The notes beneath the pieces were generated by a model that was not told the origin of the DNA, searched no databases, and was given only the letters and a program-made list of their open reading frames with translations. 64,000 bases of DNA from the NCBI GenBank assembly GCA_965230765.1, contig CBDDLR010000001.1, positions 2,480,001-2,544,000 on the forward strand, given 5' to 3'. Made by a program: the position numbers and the translations under genes. Below are positions 55,534-64,000 of the stretch, piece after piece (position 1 is the first letter of the stretch; every line of letters starts with the position of its first letter). The DNA is from Sunxiuqinia sp965230765. GTDB lineage: Bacteria > Bacteroidota > Bacteroidia > Bacteroidales > Prolixibacteraceae.

Positions 55534-55555
55534 ACCCGGCACTTAAGTACCGGGT
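55534..55555. repeat. Right-hand REP palindrome of the RAYT locus
   Basis: ACCCGGCACTTAAGTACC plus GGGT is an imperfect 22-bp palindrome close to the second palindrome of the array. It lies 22 bp after the transposase stop and 6 bp before the stop of the DUF4269 gene. Confidence 0.7.
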
Positions 55556-55561
55556 AAAAGA

Positions 55562-56092
55562 TTATAAGCTTGCAACATCCACTTTCAACAGCTCTTCATA
55601 GGGATTTCCAGATAAACCCAGTAGTTCTGCAAACGCTGGTTCAGTTTTAAGTCCGTTAGTTTTTAATTCAATAATTTTTGCTTTAAAGTCTAATTTTCGT
55701 TGCAGGATTTGATGTTCGATGATCATGTGCTTGTAGGCGTTTTGCTGTTCGGCAGGGATATTCTGTCCAAATATTTCAATTGGAAAGTGTTTAGTTTTAA
55801 ATCTCCCAATGGTCGTTTTTGTCCCCTTAATCTCGCGTGAATGGATTGAGAAACCATTTTCTTCTCCAAATAGTTTAGTAAGTTTTTTCGAAAACTCATT
55901 GTGGTCTTTGCACTGGCAAATAATATCCAGATCACTGTCGGGTAAATCAATTTCAATAGGTATAGTTCCCGTTAAAATAGGATTGTAGTTTTTTAGCTTT
56001 TCAAATGTATTCAGCTCCATCAAATCAGCATATGCCAACCTTTGTCTTTGATTGCCTGTTTGTAAATAGCTTATGTTTTTGAAATCGATCAT
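55562..56092 (-). CDS. DUF4269 protein (nucleotidyltransferase-like)
   Basis: 176 aa matching the DUF4269 family: LTGTIPIEIDLPDSDLDIIC contains a nucleotidyltransferase-type DxD pattern, and GRFKTKHFPIEIFGQ and NAYKHMIIEHQIL are typical. Such proteins are predicted NTases of unknown substrate. It is on the same strand as the haem operon but 81 bp downstream of hemE, so co-transcription is possible. It carries no sign of being part of a toxin-antitoxin pair, as no partner gene is adjacent. Confidence 0.85.
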   Translation of the reverse strand: MIDFKNISYLQTGNQRQRLAYADLMELNTFEKLKNYNPILTGTIPIEIDLPDSDLDIICQCKDHNEFSKKLTKLFGEENGFSIHSREIKGTKTTIGRFKTKHFPIEIFGQNIPAEQQNAYKHMIIEHQILQRKLDFKAKIIELKTNGLKTEPAFAELLGLSGNPYEELLKVDVASL

Positions 56093-56173
56093 GCGAAAGA
56101 ATTACCAATTTCTATTGACAAAGATTTGTCTATCACGAACTCCTCGTAATGACGTACGTACTAACACAAGAAC

Positions 56174-57202
56174 TTACTCATTCCAGTCTGTACTTTTAAT
56201 CCAGTCCACCACAAACTTAGCATTTTCGTATGGGATATCAGGTAGAAAACCGTGTCCCAGATTGAAAATCCATTTGTTGTTTTTTTGGAAGAAGGGTTTG
56301 TATTTATCCAACTCGAGAGCAATCTCTTCTTGAGGTGCATAAAGCATTCGTGGATCAAGATTCCCTTGCAACCCAACATCTGCATGAACCAGTTTACGAG
56401 CATCTTGTATGGGCATTTGCCAGTCGATGCTCACAAAATCAGCTATTTCCGGAGTAATGTATTTTAAGCCAGTGCCAATACCTTTTGGAAAGAAAATGAA
56501 AGGCGTTCCGGTTTCACGAACAGCCTGGCTGATTTTTTTCACTGCAGGCATAAATAATTCATTATATAGTTCCACCGGAATTAAATTAGCATGCGTTTCA
56601 AACAGCTGAAAAGCATCAATTTTATGCTCAATTTGCTTTTTAGCATAAACAATTGACAGATCGGCAATGGCATCAATTAATCGTTTTGCTTCATTCCTGT
56701 GCTGAAACAAAAACTTAATGGCATCCGGGAAATTCGGGTTGGAGCTAATGCCCTGGATCATATAGCAGAGCGTGGTCAGCGGAGCTCCACAAAAGCCAAT
56801 CAACGGAATATTTTCTGGTCGCTGTGCAATGATTTCATCAATCACATCATAAATGTATTCCAGCTTTGAAGGATCAGGGGTCAGATGATTCACTGGATTA
56901 CTTATACCTTTCAGCGGCTTGTTAAACACTGGGCCATGATCGGTAAACTCTAGTTCCATGCCCATGGCGTTTGGAATGACCAAGATATCGGAAAACAAAA
57001 TCGCTGCATCCACACCTAGATCATCAATGGGCATCAGTGTTACTTTGGCAGCAAGCTGGGGATCGTCCATCAGCTCCCTAAACGTATATTGTTCTTTTAA
57101 TTTGTTGTAGTTAGGCAACACCCGTCCAGCCTGTCGCATAAACCAAACAGGTGGTCGGCTAGTCTTTTTCCCCTGTAGCGTATCAATAAATATGGATTGC
57201 AT
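56174..57202 (-). CDS. hemE: Uroporphyrinogen decarboxylase
   Basis: 342 aa. The signature RPPVWFMRQAGRVLPNY near the N-terminus and GFCGAPLTTL at about residue 140 identify HemE, which removes four carboxyl groups from uroporphyrinogen III to give coproporphyrinogen III in the cytoplasm. It is last in the run hemA-C-D-B-L-E. A 99-bp gap to hemL may hold a secondary promoter or simply be spacer. Confidence 0.97.
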   Translation of the reverse strand: MQSIFIDTLQGKKTSRPPVWFMRQAGRVLPNYNKLKEQYTFRELMDDPQLAAKVTLMPIDDLGVDAAILFSDILVIPNAMGMELEFTDHGPVFNKPLKGISNPVNHLTPDPSKLEYIYDVIDEIIAQRPENIPLIGFCGAPLTTLCYMIQGISSNPNFPDAIKFLFQHRNEAKRLIDAIADLSIVYAKKQIEHKIDAFQLFETHANLIPVELYNELFMPAVKKISQAVRETGTPFIFFPKGIGTGLKYITPEIADFVSIDWQMPIQDARKLVHADVGLQGNLDPRMLYAPQEEIALELDKYKPFFQKNNKWIFNLGHGFLPDIPYENAKFVVDWIKSTDWNE

Positions 57203-57301
57203 TTTCGATTTAAATTAAGATATAGGTTCCAATTAATAAACCCCCTTCTGTCATCCTCTTATTGTCGATGGGGGTGGTACCATTTAAAAGTTCATTCTCA
57301 C

Positions 57302-58591
57302 TCACAAACTCCTTAAAGCATTACCGTTTGCTTCAATAATGGCTTGAATATCATTATCGGTATGTGCATCGGAAACAAACAGGCACTCGAATTGAGATGG
57401 GGCAATGTAAATACCACTCTCCAATGACTTTATGAAATAAGAAGCGTAGCGAGCAGTATCTGATTTCATTGATTGATCAAAACTCGTAACATCTTTTTCT
57501 TCGGTGAAGAACATGGTCATCATCGAACCAATCCGGTTGATTACCCCTTGTACACCTGTTTTTTCTAGGTTCGCTTTTATTCCATTTTCCAACATTGAAG
57601 TTTTGCGCTCCAACTCGTTGTATATGGCTGGGGTTTCTTTCAATGTTTTCAACATAAGAGTACCTGCCGCCATGGCCAATGGGTTTCCTGAAAGTGTTCC
57701 GGCCTGGTAAACCGGGCCTTCGGGTGCAAGTTTCTCCATGATGTCTTTTCGTCCTCCATATGCACCAACAGGTAAACCTCCGCCAATAATTTTACCAAGT
57801 GTAGTCAGATCCGGTTCAACTCCAAAATGTGCTTGAGCACCTCCTGGACCTAGTCTGAACCCTGTGATAACCTCATCAAAAATTAATAATGCGCCATTTT
57901 TTTCGGTAAGCTTTTTCAACCCATTCAGAAAGCCTTCTTCTGGCAAAACAACGCCCATGTTTCCAGCTACGGGCTCTATAATTACCGCAGCAATCTCATT
58001 GCCATGTTCGGCAAATAGCTTCTCAACTGATTCCAGGTTGTTGTATTCAGCGGTCAATGTGTCTTTTGCAGAAGCTTTGGTTACGCCTGGGCTATCTGGT
58101 AATCCCAAGGTAATTGCCCCCGATCCGGCTTTAATCAAAAAGCTGTCGGCATGGCCGTGATAACAGCCTGCAAATTTTACTACGAGGTCACGACCTGTGA
58201 ACCCACGCGCTAGGCGCAAGGCACTCATGGTCGCTTCTGTGCCGGAGTTTACCATCCTGACCTTTTCAACTGAAGGGATCATTTCAGTGATGAGGCTTGC
58301 CATCTCATTTTCGATGAGGGTAGGGGCGCCATAGCTTGTTCCTAGTTCTGCTGCTTTTTGCACGGCCTCTACAATTTCATCTTTGGCGTGACCAAGGATC
58401 ATCGGACCCCAGGAAGCCACAAAGTCGATGTATTCGTTACCATCAATATCCCAAATACGTGAGCCTTTGGCTTTTTCAATAAATACGGGATCAGTTCCCA
58501 CACTTTTAAAAGCTCGTACAGGCGAGTTTACCCCACCAGGAATGAGGTTTTGTGCGTGTTTTAATGCGTCTATGCTATTGTTGTGTTTCAT
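57302..58591 (-). CDS. hemL: Glutamate-1-semialdehyde 2,1-aminomutase
   Basis: 429 aa, a class III PLP aminotransferase. It has FDEVITGFRLGPGGAQAHFG and the Schiff-base Lys in TTLGKIIGGGLPVGAYGG, and the gate-like NSGTEATMSALRLARG. It makes 5-aminolevulinate from glutamate 1-semialdehyde, the product of HemA encoded upstream in the same operon. Together they show the C5 pathway. It has a 93-bp gap to hemB. Confidence 0.98.
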   Translation of the reverse strand: MKHNNSIDALKHAQNLIPGGVNSPVRAFKSVGTDPVFIEKAKGSRIWDIDGNEYIDFVASWGPMILGHAKDEIVEAVQKAAELGTSYGAPTLIENEMASLITEMIPSVEKVRMVNSGTEATMSALRLARGFTGRDLVVKFAGCYHGHADSFLIKAGSGAITLGLPDSPGVTKASAKDTLTAEYNNLESVEKLFAEHGNEIAAVIIEPVAGNMGVVLPEEGFLNGLKKLTEKNGALLIFDEVITGFRLGPGGAQAHFGVEPDLTTLGKIIGGGLPVGAYGGRKDIMEKLAPEGPVYQAGTLSGNPLAMAAGTLMLKTLKETPAIYNELERKTSMLENGIKANLEKTGVQGVINRIGSMMTMFFTEEKDVTSFDQSMKSDTARYASYFIKSLESGIYIAPSQFECLFVSDAHTDNDIQAIIEANGNALRSL

Positions 58592-58684
58592 ATTTTGATG
58601 TCAGCTTTAAGCTACAAGAATTAAATTAATTCGTTGTCTGTTATCAGTTATCGGTCTCCTTTTTTCCTTTTCCTTTCGCCCTTG

Positions 58685-59677
58685 TTATACCCTGTTCCCT
58701 TTTTCGATTTCGTTTAAAACAAATTCTTTGGCGTGATAGGTAATAATCACATCTGCGCCTGCTCGTTTTATCGAGGTTAAGATTTCTTTGATCAGGCGAT
58801 GTTCATCAATCCAACCATTCGCCGCTGCCGCTTTCACCATTGAAAACTCTCCGCTCACGTTGTAGGCTACTACAGGAATATTGTAATTGGTTTTTACCCG
58901 GTTGATGATATCCAGGTAGCTCAAAGCTGGTTTTACCATCACCATGTCAGCACCTTCATCGATATCGGTTTCTACTTCACGGAGAGCTTCATCGCTATTT
59001 GCCGGATCCATTTGGTAGGTGCTGCGATCGCCAAACTGAGGGGCACTCTCAGCTGCATCGCGAAATGGCCCGTAAAAGCCCGAAGCAAACTTAGCTGAAT
59101 AAGCCATAATTGGCGTATTTTGAAAACCATTCTCATCTAAAGCTTCACGAATAGCAGCCACTCGTCCATCCATCATATCGCTTGGGGCGATGATGTCTGC
59201 ACCAGCTTTTGCCAATGTTACCGATTGCGCAGCCAAGGTTTTTAGTGTACTGTCGTTTTCAACATCGCCATCAACGATTGTTCCGCAGTGACCATGTGTG
59301 GTGTATTCGCAGTTGCACACATCGGCAACGATCATTACTTCTGGAACTTCAGCTTTAATTGCCCGGATTGCCTGGGGAACAATTGCATCGTGCTCGCAGG
59401 CCACTGCACCTGTTTCGTCTTTTTGGGCAGGAATGCCAAAAAGAAGGATTTTGTCAATTCCAGTTCGAGTGTAAAGGTCTTTTACTTCTTCAACCAACAA
59501 CTCAACGGAAAACTGGTAGTTGCCCGGCATGGACGCAATCGGATTTTTGATATTCTCGCCAGCAATGACAAAATACCCTATGATTAGGTCATCGCGATTA
59601 ACTTCAGTCTCGCGAACCATGTTGCGGATTGTTGCTGTTTTTCTTAGTCGTCTTAGTCGTGTAATTGGAAAGCTCAT
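58685..59677 (-). CDS. hemB: Delta-aminolevulinic acid dehydratase (porphobilinogen synthase)
   Basis: 330 aa. The metal-binding cysteines lie in DVCNCEYTTHGHCG, suggesting a Zn-dependent enzyme, and the two Schiff-base lysines lie in AYSAKFASGFYGPFRDA and MVKPALSYLD. It condenses two 5-aminolevulinate molecules into porphobilinogen. It is 12 bp after hemD, so they are one transcript. Confidence 0.98.
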   Translation of the reverse strand: MSFPITRLRRLRKTATIRNMVRETEVNRDDLIIGYFVIAGENIKNPIASMPGNYQFSVELLVEEVKDLYTRTGIDKILLFGIPAQKDETGAVACEHDAIVPQAIRAIKAEVPEVMIVADVCNCEYTTHGHCGTIVDGDVENDSTLKTLAAQSVTLAKAGADIIAPSDMMDGRVAAIREALDENGFQNTPIMAYSAKFASGFYGPFRDAAESAPQFGDRSTYQMDPANSDEALREVETDIDEGADMVMVKPALSYLDIINRVKTNYNIPVVAYNVSGEFSMVKAAAANGWIDEHRLIKEILTSIKRAGADVIITYHAKEFVLNEIEKGNRV

Positions 59678-59689
59678 AATATTCGTATT

Positions 59690-60403
59690 TTATATTTTTT
59701 TATAATAATCAATAATTGTGTTTGCTAGCCCGCAGTAGGTTGATTCTTTTGCGGTTGCCAGCGGTTTATGTTGGTTCTCAAGCATCGCAGAGGTAGTTGT
59801 TTGCCCAATGCTGAACGCTTTTAAAAGTTGTTCTTCAAAATCAATGTTTTTGATTAGCTGTGTGTATGCTGATGGACTAGTGAAGATAATCGCATCGTAT
59901 TGGTTTGTTCTTATTTTGTTTGAAATCCTTTTGTCTATCTGCCCAGCGCCTTCAGTTTTATAGATATTTATACGTTCAATTTGCGCATGGTTTGCCAGAG
60001 CTTCTTCAAGCGTATCAGGAGCAAGATTTCCAAGAATTAAAAGTATATGTTCTTCTGATTTGACAACACCAAGAAGTTCACTGGCAAATTCTTTTGAAGA
60101 TTTTCCACTTCCGGTAAAAACAGGTTCGAGTTGATGCTGTCGAAGCTTTTTAGCGGTTTGCTGGCCAATTGCAGCAATCTTGTTTTTTATTGGTTGAATT
60201 TGTGAACAAAAAGATTCTACTGCATTTTTACTGGTGAAGATTAGCCAATCGTAAGATTCAAGCTTTTTCTCCATTTTAACGGATAGGGCAGAGGTTTTTA
60301 TCATGGGCATGGAAATCACTTCAGCACCTTGACTAACAAGCATTGACGTTAATTCATCATCCTCGCTTTGCTGGTGAGTGGTAATGAAAACCTTTCCTGA
60401 CAA
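59690..60403 (-). CDS. hemD: Uroporphyrinogen-III synthase (probable TTG start)
   Basis: 237 aa with the two-lobed HemD fold; sequences such as DWLIFTSKNAVESF and DAIIFTSPSAYTQLI mark the two lobes. It closes hydroxymethylbilane with inversion of ring D. The frame begins with TTG at 60401-60403 before SGKVFITTH; no ATG or GTG occurs between there and the end of hemC, so a weak start codon is likely. It is 31 bp after hemC and 12 bp before hemB. Confidence 0.9.
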   Translation of the reverse strand: MSGKVFITTHQQSEDDELTSMLVSQGAEVISMPMIKTSALSVKMEKKLESYDWLIFTSKNAVESFCSQIQPIKNKIAAIGQQTAKKLRQHQLEPVFTGSGKSSKEFASELLGVVKSEEHILLILGNLAPDTLEEALANHAQIERINIYKTEGAGQIDKRISNKIRTNQYDAIIFTSPSAYTQLIKNIDFEEQLLKAFSIGQTTTSAMLENQHKPLATAKESTYCGLANTIIDYYKKI

Positions 60404-60434
60404 TATGTTGAATGATTGTGAGATAGGCGATGTT

Positions 60435-61364
60435 TTACTGGGTTCGAATTTTATCCAAAATTTCTTTCCCGCCTTCGGTGAGGATTGCTTCAGCCAATTC
60501 GATTGCTGCTTCCGCTCCGGCTTCCAAATCAGAAGAAATTGTTTTTCTAATTACCTTTTGACCATCAAGGCTGCAAACCATTCCCGTAATATCAATTTGT
60601 TTTCCTGTCACTCGTGTGAAGCAACCTACAGGAACCTGGCACCCGCCTTCCAAATGCCTCAATAGAGCGCGTTCAGCAAAGGTTGAAAGCATGGTTGTTT
60701 CATCGTTGATTTTATCCAAGAGGTTTTGCGTTTGATCATCATCTTCCCTTATTTCAATGGCAATTGCACCTTGTCCAACCGCAGGAAGCATTAAATCCGT
60801 ATCAAGTATTTCTGTAATGACATGATCCAGTCCCAGCCTCATCACTCCGGCAGCAGCCATCACCATTCCGTCGCAAAGCCCGCCATTCATTTTTTTTATG
60901 CGGGTGTCCACATTTCCACGGATGTCAACAATGTTCAAATTCGGATTGTAATTAAGCAACTGTGCTTTTCTTCGCAGGCTTGATGTGGCAATTTTATCGG
61001 TAGAAGTGAATTCGCCTAATTTACGTCCATCTTTTGAAATAAATACATCGCGGACTTCTGCACGTGGCAACATACTACCAATAATCAGCCCCTCGGGAAG
61101 TTCTGTGGGAAGATCTTTTAAACTGTGCACTGCCACATCTACATCTTTATCGTATAGTGCCTGTTCAATTTCTTTGGTGAACAATCCTTTATCCCCAATC
61201 TTCGATAACGAAACATCCAGGATTTTGTCACCTTTCGTTTTGATGATTTTTATTTCAACATCAATTTCAGGATGAGCCAGTTCAAGTTCTGTTTTTACTT
61301 TTTCTGATTGCCAAAGGGCCAGTTTGCTACCACGTGAACCAATGATTATTTTTTGTTTACTCAT
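60435..61364 (-). CDS. hemC: Hydroxymethylbilane synthase (porphobilinogen deaminase)
   Basis: 309 aa. It begins IIIGSRGSKLALWQSE, has GNVDTRIKK in the middle, and the dipyrromethane-cofactor Cys lies in EGGCQVPVGC near residue 240. It polymerises four porphobilinogens. It overlaps hemA's 3' end by 8 bp, so the two are translationally coupled. Confidence 0.98.
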   Translation of the reverse strand: MSKQKIIIGSRGSKLALWQSEKVKTELELAHPEIDVEIKIIKTKGDKILDVSLSKIGDKGLFTKEIEQALYDKDVDVAVHSLKDLPTELPEGLIIGSMLPRAEVRDVFISKDGRKLGEFTSTDKIATSSLRRKAQLLNYNPNLNIVDIRGNVDTRIKKMNGGLCDGMVMAAAGVMRLGLDHVITEILDTDLMLPAVGQGAIAIEIREDDDQTQNLLDKINDETTMLSTFAERALLRHLEGGCQVPVGCFTRVTGKQIDITGMVCSLDGQKVIRKTISSDLEAGAEAAIELAEAILTEGGKEILDKIRTQ

Positions 61365-62607
61365 TTGCAGGGGAGAATAATTCGTTGATGACTTTTATAT
61401 ACTCAGTTTTGCGGCCATTATCGCTAACCGACTTCAAATTTTTAATCATTGAATTTACAATTTTTTCAGCGATGTGTTTTCCATACTTTTCCATCTGAGT
61501 GTATTCATCATTGTTGTGGAACTTTTTGAAAACGGCCAGTTCATTTTGATTAATCTCACTGATACCCAAAATCATGTTTTGAATAACTGGCGACAAGTTT
61601 TGGGCACTTAACCAAGTGGTGAACTCTGAAGATTTGATTGAAATAATCTCTTCTGCAACTTTTACGTAGCCTTGTTTTTTATGAAGGTTGTCGTTAACTA
61701 CTTCTTCCAAATCATCCACATTAAATAGGTTGATGTTTGGCTTGTCTGCAATTTCAGGATCAATGTTCCGAGGTACGCCCAGATCAATTAAAACCAGCGG
61801 TTTTTCGGGTGTGGAGTATTGAATCATCGAAGCATTGATAATTGGTTTTTTGCTGGAGACAGAACTAACAACAATGTCTGCTTCTGATATACCCTTTCCC
61901 AAATCATTCAATTCCAGCACAGTTCCTGAAAACTGTTCTGCAAGTTCCAGGGCTTTGGAAATGGTACGGTTGGCTACCTGTATATTTTCACATCCTTTTT
62001 TGTGCAGGTTTTTAATTACCAATTGCCCGGTTTCACCAGCACCAATTAGTAGTATTTTTTTGTTGTCTAGTTGTTCAAAAATATGGCTACACTTTTGAAC
62101 AGCAGCATAGCTTACAGAAAATGCCCCGTTGCTGATACCCGTTTTTGTTCTCACTTCTTTCCCCGTTTCCAGTGCTTTGTGAAAAAGCCGTTTGAGGATT
62201 TTTCCGGCAGAACCAATTTGCTCTGCGTGGTGAATGGCCTGTTTTACCTGGGAAACAATCTGATATTCACCAAGAACCATTGAGTCAAGCCCGGAAACTA
62301 CATTGAAAAGATGAATGACTGCCTCCTTTGTTTCGTACTGAAAGAAGTGTGATTCTATGCCACTTTCTTCCTGAACATGTGACCGAAGATAATGAAACAG
62401 CGTGTTAAACGCCCCTGAATAGTACATTTCATGTGCGGAAAAGTAAATTTCAGTGCGGTTGCAAGTTGAGATAACCACCAGTTCGTCAATGTGTTTATCC
62501 TTCAAAATATTTTTACTTAAGTCGGTGTATTCCTCCTTGTTAAAGGCAAATTTTTCGCGAATATTTACGGGCGCAGATTTATGACTTAAGCCTACTACTC
62601 CAATCAT
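61357..62607 (-). CDS. hemA: Glutamyl-tRNA reductase
   Basis: 416 aa. The catalytic Cys is in STCNRTEIY at about residue 49, the N-domain has LSHKSAPVNIREKFAF, and the NADPH domain has GAGETGQLV. It reduces Glu-tRNA(Glu) to glutamate-1-semialdehyde, the first committed step of the C5 haem pathway. It overlaps hemC by 8 bp. It lies 46 bp after the small membrane protein gene at 62654, which may be first in the operon. Confidence 0.97.
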   Translation of the reverse strand: MIGVVGLSHKSAPVNIREKFAFNKEEYTDLSKNILKDKHIDELVVISTCNRTEIYFSAHEMYYSGAFNTLFHYLRSHVQEESGIESHFFQYETKEAVIHLFNVVSGLDSMVLGEYQIVSQVKQAIHHAEQIGSAGKILKRLFHKALETGKEVRTKTGISNGAFSVSYAAVQKCSHIFEQLDNKKILLIGAGETGQLVIKNLHKKGCENIQVANRTISKALELAEQFSGTVLELNDLGKGISEADIVVSSVSSKKPIINASMIQYSTPEKPLVLIDLGVPRNIDPEIADKPNINLFNVDDLEEVVNDNLHKKQGYVKVAEEIISIKSSEFTTWLSAQNLSPVIQNMILGISEINQNELAVFKKFHNNDEYTQMEKYGKHIAEKIVNSMIKNLKSVSDNGRKTEYIKVINELFSPANE

Positions 62608-62653
62608 AGTGGTAAAATAAAAAGTTGGTAAATGATTTCTTTTTTTGAGTTTT

Positions 62654-63019
62654 TTATAAAATCATTAGTGGAGGGGACAAACCAGAATATGCGAATCTAA
62701 ATCCTGAGTTTGTTGGCAAAATATGGCCATCTTTTGACATCATTTTGCATGGCTCAATAACCATACATTCGATTATTCCTGGTGGGAATACTTGTATTTG
62801 ATGTTCGTTGTTGGATTGTTTTTCCGGTTCCTGAAAAAAGTGGTAATCACCTACCGTTTCAAAGTTTGGAATCGCAAAAGGTGTTTCAGTTATTGTTTTA
62901 TCATCCAGTTTAGCTAGTTCAATAGCTTTATCGGTGTTTGTCCCTATTGTAAGGAAAAACAAGGTACCCAACAAAATCAGGTATGGAGCAAATGAACCAG
63001 CTATTCCTAGAAAAAACAT
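62654..63019 (-). CDS. Small hypothetical membrane protein upstream of hemA
   Basis: 121 aa with one N-terminal TM (GIAGSFAPYLILLGTLFFLTI), then a soluble region with no motif that I recognise. It is 46 bp upstream of hemA on the same strand, so it probably belongs to the haem operon. Proteins of this size and position are seen beside hemA in related genomes, but I cannot name a family. It lacks a signal-peptidase site, so it is likely anchored. Confidence 0.65.
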   Translation of the reverse strand: MFFLGIAGSFAPYLILLGTLFFLTIGTNTDKAIELAKLDDKTITETPFAIPNFETVGDYHFFQEPEKQSNNEHQIQVFPPGIIECMVIEPCKMMSKDGHILPTNSGFRFAYSGLSPPLMIL

Positions 63020-63171
63020 AAATCAGTATTTACACAAACAAAAATAGAAATGCTTGGCAAAAAAATAGTAACAATTGATAAAAACATGTCGATTTTTTTA
63101 TTTTTTTGCCTGACATGCCTTACAACAAAACAATGGGGCATATGTTTCAGGAATTTTGGCAAGAAGCAAAA

Positions 63172-63197
63172 AAAATCCGATCGATTGACCGGATTTT
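63172..63197 (-). terminator. Terminator after guaB
   Basis: AAAATCCG at 63172-63179 pairs with CGGATTTT at 63190-63197. On the minus strand the hairpin is followed by about nine T (A at 63167-63175 on the plus strand), 22 bp past the stop of the IMP dehydrogenase. Confidence 0.75.
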
Positions 63198-63218
63198 ATA
63201 TCTTGATTAGCGTAAAGT

Positions 63219-64000
63219 CTACATATTTGCGTCTTTCAGTATCACGTCGTGAGCCCCACCTTCAACAATACTCGTTGCTGAAACCAACGTAATTTTGCCT
63301 TCTTCTTTCAGTTGTTTTATTGAAGTTACCCCACAACTGCACATGGTTGATTTCATCTTGCCCAGCGTAATTTCCAGGTTATCTTTTAATTTACCTGCGT
63401 AAGGAACGTAGCTGTCAACACCTTCTTCAAATTTTAAAGAATCACTACCGCCCATGTCGTAACGTTGCCAGTTACGTGCACGGTTAGAACCTTCGCCCCA
63501 GTATTCTTTCACATAGCGGTTGTTTACCATTAGTTTGCGGGAGGGGCTTTCATCGAAACGGGCAAAATAGCGGCCCATCATCAAGAAATCAGCACCCATA
63601 GAAAGGGCAAGTACCATATGATAATCCTGCACGATTCCACCGTCAGAACAGATTGGAATGTAAGTTCCGGTTTTTTCAAAGTATTCATCACGCGCAGCAG
63701 CCACATCAATAATAGAAGTTGCCTGTCCACGGCCGATACCTTTTTGTTCGCGGGTGATGCATATTGAACCACCGCCAATTCCTACTTTGATAAAGTCTGC
63801 GCCTGCTTCAGCAAGGTAAAGGAAGCCTTCTTTGTCAACCACATTGCCAGCGCCGATTTTTACGTCGCCGTTGTATTCTTTTTTCACCCATTCCAGGGTT
63901 TCTTTTTGCCATTCAGAGTAACCATCCGATGAATCAATACAAAGTACATCAGCGCCAGCTTCAACCAATGCAGGAACACGCTCTTTGTAATCACGGCTGT
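63219..64000 (-). CDS. guaB: IMP dehydrogenase, C-terminal part (cut by right edge)
   Basis: The frame is open to the right edge. The catalytic loop has the active-site Cys in GIGGGSICITREQKGIG, and GAGNVVDKEG and PICSDGGIVQDYHM are the conserved phosphate-binding and product-site strands. The flap includes NRARNWQRY, a somewhat unusual form. The C-terminus ends ILKDANM. IMPDH oxidises IMP to XMP, the rate-limiting step of GTP synthesis. The N-terminal half, including any CBS domains, is outside the window. Confidence 0.9.
   Translation of the reverse strand, partial: SRDYKERVPALVEAGADVLCIDSSDGYSEWQKETLEWVKKEYNGDVKIGAGNVVDKEGFLYLAEAGADFIKVGIGGGSICITREQKGIGRGQATSIIDVAAARDEYFEKTGTYIPICSDGGIVQDYHMVLALSMGADFLMMGRYFARFDESPSRKLMVNNRYVKEYWGEGSNRARNWQRYDMGGSDSLKFEEGVDSYVPYAGKLKDNLEITLGKMKSTMCSCGVTSIKQLKEEGKITLVSATSIVEGGAHDVILKDANM

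Overview
The window reads as a chromosomal stretch of a Bacteroidota bacterium, most likely a Bacteroidales/Marinilabiliales-type marine or anaerobic lineage. The evidence is a NigD-like lipoprotein, DUF349 and SIMPL proteins, a Bacteroidota-type double-glycine leader peptide, TonB-dependent transport parts, an S9/DPP IV peptidase, Bacteroidota-style -7 boxes (TAnnTTTG) and few Shine-Dalgarno sites. Coding is dense on both strands. I found no rRNA, tRNA, CRISPR array or prophage.

Layout. 1-5.4 kb: end of a sensor histidine kinase, a DJ-1 family protein, an ECF-type sigma factor, a TonB-dependent receptor and a flavodoxin/ferredoxin protein. 5.5-9.7 kb: a putative outer-membrane protein, a PAP2 phosphatase, a GT-C (family 39) glycosyltransferase and a polyprenyl-type GT2, together looking like a lipid or sugar modification group. 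9.7-19.2 kb (minus strand): two large PAS sensor kinases around a giant AsmA-like protein, then a SIMPL protein. 19.3-30.4 kb: mostly housekeeping (AddB-like nuclease, trmD, Hsp20, DUF349 protein, pyrG, yidC, a thermonuclease and a monooxygenase-fold protein). 30.4-36.1 kb: M49-like zinc peptidase, thioredoxin lipoprotein, NigD-like lipoprotein, serine acetyltransferase and a THUMP RNA methyltransferase. 36.3-41.9 kb: the most interesting locus (below). 42.4-53.4 kb: TonB, a BamA/TamA-like barrel protein, DPP IV, a SNF2 helicase and a LysM/receptor-ligand protein. 53.4-55.6 kb: an array of 357-bp repeats carrying palindromes, next to a REP-associated (RAYT/IS200-like) transposase. 55.6-62.6 kb: a DUF4269 protein and a haem operon hemA-C-D-B-L-E, covering glutamyl-tRNA to coproporphyrinogen III. 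The right edge cuts an IMP dehydrogenase gene.

Main hypothesis. At 36.27-41.89 kb, four genes appear to form one system: (i) a 43-aa peptide with a double-glycine leader, not flanked by any export or maturation genes; (ii) a divergent TPR-CHAT (caspase-like) protease with a signal peptide, an intact His/Cys dyad and a C-terminal membrane anchor; (iii) a membrane protein with three cytosolic anti-sigma-like repeats, one TM segment and periplasmic TPRs; and (iv) a sigma-70 family factor overlapping (iii) by 11 nt. The parts recall the TPR-CHAT/target/RpoE logic of type III-E CRISPR (Craspase), but with no CRISPR parts and with the protease apparently outside the cytoplasm. The functional link is inference from co-location and topology.
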